Under the pieces are notes generated by a model. The model was not told the origin of the DNA. It worked only from the letters and a program-made list of their open reading frames with translations, and ran no database searches. The translations under genes were made by a program, and so were the position numbers. From positions 332,963 to 396,962 of the forward strand of contig JAUIAY010000001.1 of assembly GCA_030425285.1 (NCBI GenBank): a stretch of 64,000 nucleotides of DNA, read 5' to 3'. The stretch comes from Bacteroidia bacterium. GTDB lineage: Bacteria; Bacteroidota; Bacteroidia; Flavobacteriales; Flavobacteriaceae. Shown in pieces: positions 26,663 through 36,821 of the stretch. Numbering within the stretch: position 1 is the stretch's first letter; each line of letters opens with the position of its first letter.

Positions 26663-26695
26663 AAAAAAACCTCTTCGGAATGAAGAGGTTTTTTT
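26663..26695. terminator. Terminator of second TonB receptor gene
   Basis: AAAAAAACCTCTTC, loop GGAAT, GAAGAGGTTTTTTT forms a 14-bp perfect stem. On the minus strand it ends the receptor transcript before the small membrane-protein gene. Confidence 0.92.
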
Positions 26696-26717
26696 AATTA
26701 TATTTAAATAACTAATG

Positions 26718-29252
26718 CTAGAAATTAAAACGGATGCTTGTATTCCAAGTTCTACCGTAACCAAAACGGCCTGTGTTACTTTTGTTAATTCCTTTATAGT
26801 TTTCTTCAGGATTAGAAGATGCTGCTGTATTTCCATTAACAGATTCCAAATACACCTCATCAAAAACGTTGTTTACATTCAAACGAAACTGTACTGAATT
26901 TTGCTTTTCCTTACCTACAAGCACTTTATAAGAAAATCCTGCGTCAACTGTATCATAAGAAGGCATTGATAATGGAGCCTCTTCTAATGACCCTGTTGAA
27001 AACATATCATTATACCAGTTCCATCCTGCATCGATACTTGTATTTCTACAAAACTCAAAACTACCATTAATACCTGCTGTAACTTGGGCAGCACCACCTA
27101 CGTTAAAGCCATCAATAACAATTTCCTCATCATCTCCAATTTGGTTTCCATCGTTATCAAACGTTCTTTGAGTAGCGTTATCTTTAAATTGCCATTCACC
27201 TAAAGAAATAAAACCGTTAAGTCTTAAATTATCTAATGGTCTTGTCATTACTTCCAATTCTACACCATAGTGAACTTGTTTAACTCCCATTGTTTGGAAA
27301 CTAATGAAATCATCACCATTTTCACCATTGTTGTTAACTAGGGTTCTATTATCCCAAGTTGTATGATATAAGTTTAAGTTAGCAGAGATAGCTCTTCCTC
27401 CATTAAATTGGTAGCCTGCCTCAAAGCCAGTAATATTTTCATTTTCAACTTCAGGCTGTAACAACTCATTACTTCCTCTATTGTTTTGGAATAAAGAGTC
27501 ATGAAATGGTTGGCGTGAATAGTATCCAGCATTTACAAATACTTTGTGCATATCACTTAATTGATACGATGCACCTATTTTTAAGTTATACCCTAAATTA
27601 TTCACCTTATCAGAATCTTCAGAGACACCTTCTTCCTGAACATTTAAGAATTCTGTTCTTACGTGAGACTGATTTGAAATTGCTCCTTGGAAAAATGCTG
27701 AAAAATTATTTTTAGCATACTCCAATTGTCCAAAAACACCTGCATAGTTAATTTGCTCTTCATAGTCATAACCAAAACGTTGAGAATGATCTGTATTAGG
27801 ATTAAAAAACACTTCCCAAGGATTGATACCACCGGCTTCAGTTAACTCATAAGAACCTGAATATCCTGAAGTGGCACTTACAGAATCTACAGTAATAAAC
27901 TCTCTGACATCTCTAAAATGGATACCATTATATAAACGCACATCAGCACCAATATTGAAGTTTAAAGTTTCAGACAATTGGTTATTGTAGTTGGTAACTA
28001 AACCATACCAGTTGTGGTTATTGTTTGATCCTCTGGCATAATCAACAGACCCAATAGATTGCGCAAAACTACCACGACCCATAGAACCATACAATACAGT
28101 AGATAGAGCTGACTTGTCATTGATTGTCCAATCCCAACTTAAGTTAGCAACAGGCTTGTGATAAATGTTTCTACCGCCTGGATATGCACCTCCATGTAAA
28201 GTGTTTGGACTATTTACACCTTCAAAATTCCAAGAATTGTAACGTCTACCTCTTTCACTATCCAAGAAAGAACCTATAGAACCACTACCTGCAACAGCAT
28301 GCCATTGCGGTGCACCTGTTAACAAGAAATTTAAGGCATGACTCTCATTTGGTTGGTATCCTACAGAAAGGAAATACGTTTGTCCCTGTCCTTGTGTGTT
28401 ATCTACATAACCATCACCTTGCCAGTGACCTAACAATCCTGAAAAAGACCATCCTTTTTCACCAACACCAGTAGAAAAATAAGCTGTAGATTTAATATAG
28501 TTATCATTACCTACCATTTGTTGAATAAAACCACCTGATTTCTTATCAATAGTTTTTGTAACAATGTTAACAGTTCCACCAACAGAAGAAATCGCTAGTT
28601 TAGAAGCACCTAACCCTCTCTGAACCTGAACTGCATTGGCTACATCCAATACACCAGACCAGTTAGACCAATACATTCTACCATCTTCCATACCATTGAT
28701 AGGTTGTCCATTTAACAAGAAAGCAGTGTTTGTTTGGTCAAAACCTCTCAAAAACATTTGACCATCACCAAAACCACCTGCTTTAATGTTTTGAACAGAA
28801 GGTGTAGATTTTAATATTTCAGGTAAATCCCAGTTTCCAGCTTTTTCTCTAATTTCATTAGCCTTGATTGTAGAAACTGCAATTGGTGTCTTTCTGTCTT
28901 CGGCTAAATCGATAACACCAGACCCAATGATTACAACCTCTTCAAGTGTGTTGTCACTAGCTAAAGTGATTGCACCTAAATTAGTGTTTCCATTAAAAGA
29001 TACAGTTACTTTACCATAACCTACATAGGAGATAACCAACTCACCTGAAGCAGCTTCAGTAGTAATTGTAAAGTTCCCATCGAAATCAGAAGACACACCA
29101 TTGGTAGTCCCCTTTTCAACGATGTTAGCCGCAGGAAGTGGTGAATTCATTTCACCGTCCATAACGGTACCCGTCACAGTACTCTGTGCCATAGCAAAAC
29201 CAGTAAACAAAATTGCAACTGATAAAAATAATAATCTAGTAATTTTTTTCAT
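26718..29252 (-). CDS. TonB-dependent receptor
   Basis: The 844-residue outer-membrane receptor has a signal peptide (about 1-22) and a carboxypeptidase-regulatory-like domain (about 23-100; VTGTVMDGEMNSPLPAANIV). A plug lies at about 120-230 (MFLRGFDQTNTAFLLNGQPING) and a barrel ends TWNTSIRFNF. A TonB-box-like short region precedes the plug (VVIIGSGVIDLAED). The substrate cannot be assigned: there is no SusD-like partner next to it, and the small genes nearby are separated by a terminator. A striking inverted repeat (29300-29322) lies immediately upstream of its -7 box, suggesting regulated expression. Confidence 0.9.
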   Translation of the reverse strand: MKKITRLLFLSVAILFTGFAMAQSTVTGTVMDGEMNSPLPAANIVEKGTTNGVSSDFDGNFTITTEAASGELVISYVGYGKVTVSFNGNTNLGAITLASDNTLEEVVIIGSGVIDLAEDRKTPIAVSTIKANEIREKAGNWDLPEILKSTPSVQNIKAGGFGDGQMFLRGFDQTNTAFLLNGQPINGMEDGRMYWSNWSGVLDVANAVQVQRGLGASKLAISSVGGTVNIVTKTIDKKSGGFIQQMVGNDNYIKSTAYFSTGVGEKGWSFSGLLGHWQGDGYVDNTQGQGQTYFLSVGYQPNESHALNFLLTGAPQWHAVAGSGSIGSFLDSERGRRYNSWNFEGVNSPNTLHGGAYPGGRNIYHKPVANLSWDWTINDKSALSTVLYGSMGRGSFAQSIGSVDYARGSNNNHNWYGLVTNYNNQLSETLNFNIGADVRLYNGIHFRDVREFITVDSVSATSGYSGSYELTEAGGINPWEVFFNPNTDHSQRFGYDYEEQINYAGVFGQLEYAKNNFSAFFQGAISNQSHVRTEFLNVQEEGVSEDSDKVNNLGYNLKIGASYQLSDMHKVFVNAGYYSRQPFHDSLFQNNRGSNELLQPEVENENITGFEAGYQFNGGRAISANLNLYHTTWDNRTLVNNNGENGDDFISFQTMGVKQVHYGVELEVMTRPLDNLRLNGFISLGEWQFKDNATQRTFDNDGNQIGDDEEIVIDGFNVGGAAQVTAGINGSFEFCRNTSIDAGWNWYNDMFSTGSLEEAPLSMPSYDTVDAGFSYKVLVGKEKQNSVQFRLNVNNVFDEVYLESVNGNTAASSNPEENYKGINKSNTGRFGYGRTWNTSIRFNF

Positions 29253-29284
29253 TGTATTAATTAAGATTGATTTTTAATTTTCGG

Positions 29285-29292
29285 CAAAATTA
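29285..29292 (-). promoter_or_regulatory. -7 promoter box of second TonB receptor gene
   Basis: CAAAATTA on the plus strand reads TAATTTTG on the minus strand, matching TAnnTTTG. It lies 32 bases before the ATG at 29252. The inverted repeat at 29300-29322 begins eight bases upstream of it. Confidence 0.5.
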
Positions 29293-29299
29293 GTCTAAT

Positions 29300-29322
29300 A
29301 TATCGTACAAATATTACGATAT
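29300..29322. promoter_or_regulatory. Putative operator upstream of second TonB receptor gene
   Basis: ATATCGTA, seven bases (CAAATAT), TACGATAT are perfect 8-bp inverted arms. They sit where the -15 to -40 region of the receptor promoter should be. Position and symmetry fit a site for a dimeric regulator. The regulator is unknown. Confidence 0.5.
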
Positions 29323-29384
29323 CGTTAAGAAATTTTGATTTATTTGAAGATATCCAATAATTCTCTTTGATAATTTACTAACAA

Positions 29385-29406
29385 AAAAACCTTTCAACAG
29401 GTTTTT
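29385..29406 (-). terminator. Terminator of pgi
   Basis: AAAAACCT, loop TTCAAC, AGGTTTTT is an 8-bp stem ending in T-run on the minus strand, 11 bases beyond the pgi stop. Confidence 0.7.
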
Positions 29407-29416
29407 CAACAATAAA

Positions 29417-31060
29417 TCAAGCTTTATTTTTATAAAAATTCAAAAGATTGGCAGTAGATGCATCGTGATTGGCAATAGTGTTATTTTTTATATCCTGTAG
29501 TATACTATTGGCCAATTGTTTACCTAATTCGACCCCAAATTGGTCAAAACTGAAAATATTCCATATAATACCTTGTACGAAAATTTTATGTTCATACATG
29601 GCAATGATTTTGCCCAAGGACTCTGGTGTTAGTTTTTTAATGAAAATGGTATTGGTAGGCTTGTTCCCTTCAAAAACTTTATATGGCAATAATTTTTCAA
29701 CACCTGCTTCAGACAGATTACTACTTTGAAGTTCTGTAGTTGCTTCCTCTTTGGTTTTACCATTCATTAAAGCTTCTGTTTGAGCGATAAAGTTTGAAAT
29801 AAGCTTGTCTTGATGATCTTTATTCCCATACAATGATTCCGCAAATCCAATAAAGTCTGCAGGAATTAGTTTGGTTCCCTGATGAATCAGTTGAAAAAAA
29901 GCATGCTGGGAATTGGTGCCAGGCTCTCCCCAAATGATGGTTCCTGTTTGGTAATTTACTCGATTTCCATTTCTATCAATACTCTTACCGTTGCTTTCCA
30001 TAATGCCTTGTTGTAAGTATGTAGCAAACTGATTTAAATATTGAGAATAAGGAATAACGGCCTCACTTTCAGCCTTGAAAAAATTATTGTACCAAACGGT
30101 CAATAGCCCTAAAACTACAGGAATATTACTATCAAGTGGTGCATTTTTAAAATGCCTGTCCATAGCATTGGCACCACTCAAGAGTTTATCAAAATTTTCA
30201 AATCCAACAGATAAACTGATTGTTAAACCAACTGCACTCCATAATGAAAAACGACCACCAACCCAATCCCACATGGGAAAAATATTGTCTTTCTCAATTC
30301 CAAAATCCTGAACCTTTTCAATATTGGTGGATACGGCAACAAAATGTTTGGCTATAGTTTCTTTTTCAAATGATTTTAAAAACCAATCACGTATTGTATT
30401 TGCATTGGTTAATGTTTCTTGAGTTGTAAAGGTTTTTGAAACTATTACAAATAGTGTTGTTTCAGGATTCAGTTTTTTTATTACCTCATTCACATGATCG
30501 CCATCCACATTACTTACAAAGTGGGTGTTTAAATGATTTTTATAGAACTGAAGCGAATCGACAACCATAGCTGGACCTAAATCCGAACCGCCAATACCAA
30601 TATTAACGATATCGGTAAAAGCTCTTCCTGTAGCTCCTTTTCTAGCACCACTAATTATACTATGTGAGAAGTCTTTAATTTTTTCTTTTACCTCAAAAAC
30701 TTCAGGAATCACATTAATATCATTTACATAAACCTTATCAGACTTTTGTGCTCGCAATGCTGTATGGAGAACAGCTCTTTGTTCCGTTTCGTTAATGATA
30801 TCTCCTGAAAAATAACTTTTTATTGCTTCGTCCAATTTAACCTCTTTGGCCAAATCCAATAATAATTTCTTGGTTTCTTTGGTTATTCTGTTTTTAGAAT
30901 AGTCAACATAAAAATCCTCCCACGCAATTGTAAAATCTTCAGCTCGTTGAGCATCAATTGCAAATAGGTCTTTCATGTGAACATTTTCAATATCATGAAA
31001 ATGCTCTTGAAGTTTTTTCCAAGCTTTAGTAGTAGTTGGATTTATTTTTGGTAAAGCCAT
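29417..31060 (-). CDS. pgi: Glucose-6-phosphate isomerase
   Basis: The 547-residue cytosolic enzyme interconverts glucose 6-phosphate and fructose 6-phosphate. Both family signatures are visible: [11 protein letters not shown] (about 160) and the region [15 protein letters not shown] (about 265). The second signature region [16 protein letters not shown] carries the catalytic His, and a Lys lies in the terminal KNNTIANHD part. Length is standard for the long bacterial form. It is the last gene of a minus-strand run, three bases after the M23 peptidase gene. Confidence 0.96.
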   Translation of the reverse strand: MALPKINPTTTKAWKKLQEHFHDIENVHMKDLFAIDAQRAEDFTIAWEDFYVDYSKNRITKETKKLLLDLAKEVKLDEAIKSYFSGDIINETEQRAVLHTALRAQKSDKVYVNDINVIPEVFEVKEKIKDFSHSIISGARKGATGRAFTDIVNIGIGGSDLGPAMVVDSLQFYKNHLNTHFVSNVDGDHVNEVIKKLNPETTLFVIVSKTFTTQETLTNANTIRDWFLKSFEKETIAKHFVAVSTNIEKVQDFGIEKDNIFPMWDWVGGRFSLWSAVGLTISLSVGFENFDKLLSGANAMDRHFKNAPLDSNIPVVLGLLTVWYNNFFKAESEAVIPYSQYLNQFATYLQQGIMESNGKSIDRNGNRVNYQTGTIIWGEPGTNSQHAFFQLIHQGTKLIPADFIGFAESLYGNKDHQDKLISNFIAQTEALMNGKTKEEATTELQSSNLSEAGVEKLLPYKVFEGNKPTNTIFIKKLTPESLGKIIAMYEHKIFVQGIIWNIFSFDQFGVELGKQLANSILQDIKNNTIANHDASTANLLNFYKNKA

Positions 31061-31063
31061 AAA

Positions 31064-32374
31064 CTATTGTAAATCTGTAATTTCAGTACTTTCAGGTAAG
31101 TCTATTTCTAAATTGTCATCAAACTCAATAGCGTCTAATTGGGTTTTGATAGGTTTAATATAATCCAAATATCTTGTTCTTAAACTATCGGAAATAGGTT
31201 CGGCTTCCGGTAGTTTTTGCTTAAAAGGGTCAACCTGTTTACCATCTTTCCAAAAACGGTAGCACACATGAGGACCTGATGTATTGCCTGTCATTCCTAC
31301 CCAACCTATCACATCGCCTTGTTTTACATACTGCCCAACTTTCACATTTTGTTTTTTCATATGCAAGTATTGGGTTTCATAAATATTATTGTGACGGATT
31401 TTTACATAGTTTCCATTTCCTCTAGTGTATGCCGATTTAGTAACCGTACCGTTGGCTGTTGCCCTGATTGGGGTTCCTACGTTCGCGGCAAAATCAGTGC
31501 CTTTGTGAGGCCTGATTTTATTTCCGTACAAGGCAATGCGTCTTCTTAAATTGTATCTAGATGAAATTCGCTTATATTCAACTGGTGCTTTTAGGAATGC
31601 ACGTCTTAAGTTTTTCGCTTCTTCGTTAAAATAGTCTTTTAAGTGCTTTATACTATCTGTTTCAAATTCAAAAGCATAAAATGGCTCACCTTTGTGCTCA
31701 AAATATGCCGCTTTTATGTTATCGATTCCTGCATAGATACTATCGTCAATATATTTATCAGTATAAATTACCTTAAAATTGTCACCTTTTTGAAGTCTGG
31801 TAAAATCAATAGTCCACGCATAAATATCAGACATTTTATAGGCCAAAATAAAGCTAATACCTTTTTCATCGAGTGTTTCTGAAATGTTACTGTAGATTGT
31901 TCCCGAAACTTCCTTTTCAACATATTTAATAGGTTTTCGGCTACTGTAAGCATGAATGGAATCTTGGAAATTGATAACCACATACTCTTCTCTATTGGGT
32001 TGGTAAATGAAGCATTTTGGCTCTTGAAGAGTATCTTTTGAGCAAAGGATGGTATATGGTTTACCTATTTGAAGTTTTCTAATATCAAAACTGTCTTTAG
32101 CTTTTTCGGCTATTTGATAAATTTTTGGGTAACCTATTCTGTTTCGTTCCATAATGGTACCAAAGCTGTCCCCTCTTCTAATGGTATCTCTTTTTACAAT
32201 GTAATCATTCAGATTGAAACCAAATTCGTAGATTTCTTGAGGTTCAATAACGGCTACTTCCTCAACGACATCATGTTGTTCTGCCTTATCATCTTTACAA
32301 TTGTAAAAAATAAATGCAGTTACTAAAACTATTAGGCATTTTTTCCCCAATCTGCTAATTCTTGTTTGGTCCAT
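31064..32374 (-). CDS. M23 family metallopeptidase lipoprotein
   Basis: The 436-residue lipoprotein (lipobox FYNC, Cys26) is a peptidoglycan DD-endopeptidase-like protein. The N-terminal half resembles the OapA/LysM-like domain of such enzymes (RRGDSFGTIMERN). The C-terminal LytM domain contains HKGTDFAANVG and YLHMKK. The usual HxH zinc motif reads HVC (His369, Cys371), so Cys would have to replace a zinc-ligand His. I place the start at ATG 32374. Upstream in-frame starts would overlap tryptophan dioxygenase even more, and the chosen start already overlaps its last 43 bases. It probably remodels cell wall from the periplasmic or outer leaflet. Confidence 0.85.
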   Translation of the reverse strand: MDQTRISRLGKKCLIVLVTAFIFYNCKDDKAEQHDVVEEVAVIEPQEIYEFGFNLNDYIVKRDTIRRGDSFGTIMERNRIGYPKIYQIAEKAKDSFDIRKLQIGKPYTILCSKDTLQEPKCFIYQPNREEYVVINFQDSIHAYSSRKPIKYVEKEVSGTIYSNISETLDEKGISFILAYKMSDIYAWTIDFTRLQKGDNFKVIYTDKYIDDSIYAGIDNIKAAYFEHKGEPFYAFEFETDSIKHLKDYFNEEAKNLRRAFLKAPVEYKRISSRYNLRRRIALYGNKIRPHKGTDFAANVGTPIRATANGTVTKSAYTRGNGNYVKIRHNNIYETQYLHMKKQNVKVGQYVKQGDVIGWVGMTGNTSGPHVCYRFWKDGKQVDPFKQKLPEAEPISDSLRTRYLDYIKPIKTQLDAIEFDDNLEIDLPESTEITDLQ

Positions 32375-33249
32375 AAATCCGGAAAAAATATTCGTCTTTG
32401 ATACTTTGGATGCATATATTTTACCCATTCACTTCCTCCTGTTGCTTCGGCTGTTTTACCACCTATGTTTAAATAATGATTTGCTGTATTATAGTGTGCC
32501 ATAACCCATTTAATGTTCACCGTATTGTCGTAATGGCGCATGGCATCAATTAAAACATCGTTCTCCTTAACACTCTCTGGAAGTTCCTTGAACTTTGTCC
32601 AGAGGTTATTTGTGTTATAGAATTTCGCAAATCTAATAAATTCATCTTTGTATCGTTCCTCAAAAACTGTTAATAAGTAGCTTTTTTTACCAGTTTTATA
32701 ATCTTTTCCTGCTGCTTGCCAATATAAATGCTCAAAAGCATGTTCAAAAGACGTATTTCGGTCGATAGTTTCTCTAAATCTATTATCAATTAAGTTTATA
32801 AGCTCAGTAGAGGCAAACTCTATTTTACGGTATTGGGCACTTTGAAATCCGCTAGCAGGCGTTAGTGTAGTTCTGAATTTATTGTATTGCTCCACTTCCA
32901 TACCTTCTCTCATAATATTGAAAGAAGAGGTTAACATATCAAAGTACCGACTGATCCGCATAAGTTTTGAAGAAAAGAAGTCTACAGTAAGCTTTTGGCT
33001 TTTTGCTACTTGATCTATTTCCCAAAGAATCATTTTAAACAACAATTCATTGATTTGATGGTACATAATAAAGACCATTTCATCTGGCAACACCGAACGT
33101 TGTGTTTGAAGGTCCAAAAGGGCATCGGTTTGGATGTAATCCCAATAATTAATGGGTTTACTATGTAGTAACCCTTCCAAATGGGTGTCTAAATCCTGTC
33201 CTATTTTGTCGAATTTTTCTTTTAATTGGTTGGTTATGTCGTTGGCCAT
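32332..33249 (-). CDS. kynA: Tryptophan 2,3-dioxygenase
   Basis: The 305-residue heme dioxygenase opens the indole ring of L-tryptophan to N-formylkynurenine, the first step of the kynurenine route. Family segments are YWDYIQTDALLDLQ, FIMYHQINELLFKMILWEID (with the conserved active-site His/Tyr region), TPASGFQSAQYR and NHYLNIGGKTAEATGGSEW. Substrate-binding Arg and the heme-ligand His region are present. It lies nine bases after the DUF3108 gene and its 3' end overlaps the M23 gene. With hppD and hmgA nearby it makes an aromatic amino acid degradation region. The kynureninase genes are not in the window. Confidence 0.93.
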   Translation of the reverse strand: MANDITNQLKEKFDKIGQDLDTHLEGLLHSKPINYWDYIQTDALLDLQTQRSVLPDEMVFIMYHQINELLFKMILWEIDQVAKSQKLTVDFFSSKLMRISRYFDMLTSSFNIMREGMEVEQYNKFRTTLTPASGFQSAQYRKIEFASTELINLIDNRFRETIDRNTSFEHAFEHLYWQAAGKDYKTGKKSYLLTVFEERYKDEFIRFAKFYNTNNLWTKFKELPESVKENDVLIDAMRHYDNTVNIKWVMAHYNTANHYLNIGGKTAEATGGSEWVKYMHPKYQRRIFFPDLWTKQELADWGKNA

Positions 33250-33258
33250 AATCGGTGA

Positions 33259-34044
33259 TTAATTGTCTACAATTATTTTAAAAGGGTGCTTAAGCCCTTT
33301 GAAGGCATTTAAATCGGCACGTAGTGATCCTACAGCCAAATCAGCCTTTACGCGTAAAGGTATTTTATTTTTGTCATTTGATACCCAAAGGGTCAAACTT
33401 TCTTCTTCCTTAAACACACGACCAGCCATAACATATGGTCTAAACTTCAAGGAATTGACTTTTCCAAATTCTGTTTTAATGGTTTCCTCGCCAAGATATT
33501 TTAACTTGAACCCATAATTCTCCTCATCGAAAAACATATTGACAAAAACCTCATCATTAACTTTCAAGTTCTCAACATCTAAATTATTTCGTAAGTAATA
33601 AAATGTCGATACCATATCCTGAATGTTGGGCTTGGTGTCGAAAATCGATTTCTTATTATGCTTAATATTATGAACATAGGCCTTGCTTCGGTCTTGGTCA
33701 AACTCGATTTCAATATTTTTGGTATGACCACCTTCATCAATATCCCTTATAAACCGATAAGGTTTGTTATTTTTCTTATCAATAAAACTTTCATAACGGT
33801 CTTCTACCTTAAAGAACCAGCTAACAGCTCCTGTGGTCCATCCTTTTCCAACGACATGAAAAACGGGCTTGGTTTTATAAACACCTTCCTTAACCGTCAA
33901 AGTAGCTTCACCTGCTTTCATCCACCCACTGTAACTCATCTCAAAACGAAACCATTCACCAACGTCATAAGAACTTTCCATTTGAGCAAATGAAACATTA
34001 AAACTAAAGAATAATACAGTAAAAAGTAAACTGATCTTTTTCAT
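33259..34044 (-). CDS. DUF3108 exported protein
   Basis: The 261-residue protein has a signal peptide (about 1-20, ending SFAQ) followed by a DUF3108 domain (beta-rich; YDVGEWFRFEMSYSGWMKAGEATLTV, VEDRYESFIDKKNNKPYRFI, LKFRPYVMAGRVFKEEESLTLWVSNDKNKIPLRV). The family is periplasmic and its function is unknown. The gene is nine bases upstream of tryptophan dioxygenase and probably on the same transcript. The promoter box at 34124-34117 lies 72 bases ahead of the ATG. Confidence 0.82.
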   Translation of the reverse strand: MKKISLLFTVLFFSFNVSFAQMESSYDVGEWFRFEMSYSGWMKAGEATLTVKEGVYKTKPVFHVVGKGWTTGAVSWFFKVEDRYESFIDKKNNKPYRFIRDIDEGGHTKNIEIEFDQDRSKAYVHNIKHNKKSIFDTKPNIQDMVSTFYYLRNNLDVENLKVNDEVFVNMFFDEENYGFKLKYLGEETIKTEFGKVNSLKFRPYVMAGRVFKEEESLTLWVSNDKNKIPLRVKADLAVGSLRADLNAFKGLKHPFKIIVDN

Positions 34045-34116
34045 ATGATGTTATTTGTAATTGTAACTATACTAACAAATTTTTATTGTTCTATTGAAAT
34101 ATTACAATTACTATTC

Positions 34117-34147
34117 CAAAAGTATAAAACAAAAAAACTCCTTCAAC
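34117..34147 (-). promoter_or_regulatory. Promoter of the DUF3108-kynA-M23-pgi run
   Basis: On the minus strand GTTG (34147-34144), a 19-base spacer and TACTTTTG (34124-34117) fit the Bacteroidota promoter with one mismatch in the upstream box. It overlaps the terminator of hppD, so transcription of the four-gene run appears to restart here. Confidence 0.5.
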
Positions 34148-34165
34148 ATGATTGAAAGAGTTTTT
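34133..34165 (-). terminator. Terminator of hppD
   Basis: AAAAACTC, C, TTCAA, loop CATGA, TTGAA, A, GAGTTTTT is a 13-bp stem with one internal mismatch. On the minus strand it ends in a T-run about 25 bases after the hppD stop. Confidence 0.75.
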
Positions 34166-34189
34166 AATAATTATTTCGTTAAACTTTTG

Positions 34190-35350
34190 TTATAATGTGC
34201 CTCTTTTTTCTTGTTCTCTTTCGATAGATTCGAACAAAGCTTTAAAGTTTCCTGCTCCAAAACCTCTTGCTCCCATACGTTGAATAATTTCAAAGAATAA
34301 CGTTGGTCTATCTTCGACTGGTTTTGTGAATATTTGTAATAAATAGCCTTCTTCATCAGCATCAATCATGATACCTAAACTTTTTAACGTTTCGATATCT
34401 TCACGTAATTCATGACTAAATTCTTCTAAACGACCAGGAACTGCTTTGTAATACTCTTCTGGTGGAATAGATAAAAACTCAACGCCTCGAGAACGTAATT
34501 GCGAAACTGTTGTTATGATATCATCTGTAGCTACAGCTATATGTTGAACTCCTGGACCTTCATAAAAATCTAGATATTCTTCAATTTGTGAGCGTTTTTT
34601 TCCTTCAGCAGGTTCGTTTATTGGGAATTTAATGCGACCATTACCATTACTCATTACTTTACTCATTAAAGCAGAGTATTCGGTGTGGATTTGCTTGTCA
34701 TCAAAAGACAAGAAATTTACAAAGCCCATGACGTCTTCGTACCATTTTACCCAAGTATTCATTTCGCCCCAACCTACGTTACCAACCATGTGGTCAATAT
34801 ACTTTAAGCCTACTGGCTCTGGGTTGTAATCAGATTCCCATTTTATAAACCCAGGCATAAACTGACCTTTGTAATTCTTACGCTCTACAAACATGTGAAC
34901 GGTTTCGCCATAGGTGTAAATACCTGCTCTTACCACTTCTCCAAATTCATCTTTTTCAACTGTTGGTTCCATGTAAGATTTTGCACCACGCGATGTGGTT
35001 TCTTCGTAAGCACTACGAGCATCTTCAACCCAAAGGGCAACTACTTTTACACCATCGCCATGTTTTACAATATGGTCGTTAATTGGGTGTTTTGAGTTTA
35101 ATGGTGTGGTTAATACCAATCGTATTTTGTCTTGTTTTAAGACATAAGATACTGTGTCTTTGCTTCCTGTTTCCAATCCTTTGTATGCGTACGATTGAAA
35201 CCCAAAAGCAGTTTTGTAAAAGTGTGCTGCTTGTTTGGCGTTACCTACGTAAAACTCCACGTAGTCGGTTCCTAATAAAGGTAGAAAGTCTTCTGCGCCT
35301 TCAAATATTTTTTCTAGTCCGTAGTTTACTGATTCTATGTTTTTGCTCAT
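34190..35350 (-). CDS. hppD: 4-hydroxyphenylpyruvate dioxygenase
   Basis: The 386-residue Fe(II) dioxygenase converts 4-hydroxyphenylpyruvate to homogentisate in tyrosine degradation. It has two VOC domains (about 18-160 and 178-360). The iron-binding triad is seen in YIDHMVGNV (His), GVQHIAVAT (His) and TLFFEIIQRMG (Glu). The C-terminal GFGAGNFKALFESIEREQ is the family's gate helix. Its product is the substrate of HmgA encoded just upstream on the same strand. A structured repeat lies between them. Confidence 0.96.
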   Translation of the reverse strand: MSKNIESVNYGLEKIFEGAEDFLPLLGTDYVEFYVGNAKQAAHFYKTAFGFQSYAYKGLETGSKDTVSYVLKQDKIRLVLTTPLNSKHPINDHIVKHGDGVKVVALWVEDARSAYEETTSRGAKSYMEPTVEKDEFGEVVRAGIYTYGETVHMFVERKNYKGQFMPGFIKWESDYNPEPVGLKYIDHMVGNVGWGEMNTWVKWYEDVMGFVNFLSFDDKQIHTEYSALMSKVMSNGNGRIKFPINEPAEGKKRSQIEEYLDFYEGPGVQHIAVATDDIITTVSQLRSRGVEFLSIPPEEYYKAVPGRLEEFSHELREDIETLKSLGIMIDADEEGYLLQIFTKPVEDRPTLFFEIIQRMGARGFGAGNFKALFESIEREQEKRGTL

Positions 35351-35364
35351 TTTGTTTGTTTTTT

Positions 35365-35466
35365 AGCCCTGATTGAGGCAGTTTGTTGGAGCTCTTAAAA
35401 ACTGTATCTCGACTGCGCTCGATAAGACAGTTTTTAAAGCGACTGCCGAAAGCAGGATTAGCTTCT
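35365..35466 (+). repeat. Structured intergenic repeat element between hppD and hmgA
   Basis: About 100 bases begin AGCCCTGATTGAGGCAGT and end ACTGCCGAAAGCAGGATTAGC. Nested pairing is visible: CCTG (35368-35371) with CAGG (35453-35456), GGCAGT (35377-35382) with ACTGCC (35442-35447), and TTAAAAACTGT (35395-35405) with ACAGTTTTTAA (35427-35437). The apex contains CTCGACTGCGCTCGA. From memory, elements with these AGCCC...GCAGGA ends and this apex recur between genes of flavobacterial genomes. Only one copy is seen in this window, so repeat status rests on that memory. Confidence 0.6.
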
Positions 35467-35476
35467 TATTAATATG

Positions 35477-36634
<1,158 letters not shown>

Positions 36635-36821
36635 TTCGTAAAATTTAAAATGTTTTAAAAATTTTCAAACTCTCCTTTAGTATCCTTCAATAAGCTAAAG
36701 ATACAAAATATGCACGTTTACTCGGGACTTCTCTTAATAAGAAAATGAAGAAATTGCAGTAATCCTATCCAAAATGGTTTCATGCAAGCAAATATCTTAA
36801 AAAAATACGGTTTTTAATCCA

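Noticed and set aside
26627..26863. Minus-strand ORF overlapping the end of the second TonB receptor gene.
   Set aside because: It lies in another frame of the same strand over the receptor's 3' end and terminator, with no recognisable family, so it is a shadow.
32332..33249. Functional link between tryptophan dioxygenase (makes N-formylkynurenine from free Trp) and the kynurenine modification of the MbnP-like protein.
   Set aside because: The two use different chemistry and substrates and lie 25 kb apart in unrelated operons. Only the word kynurenine is shared.
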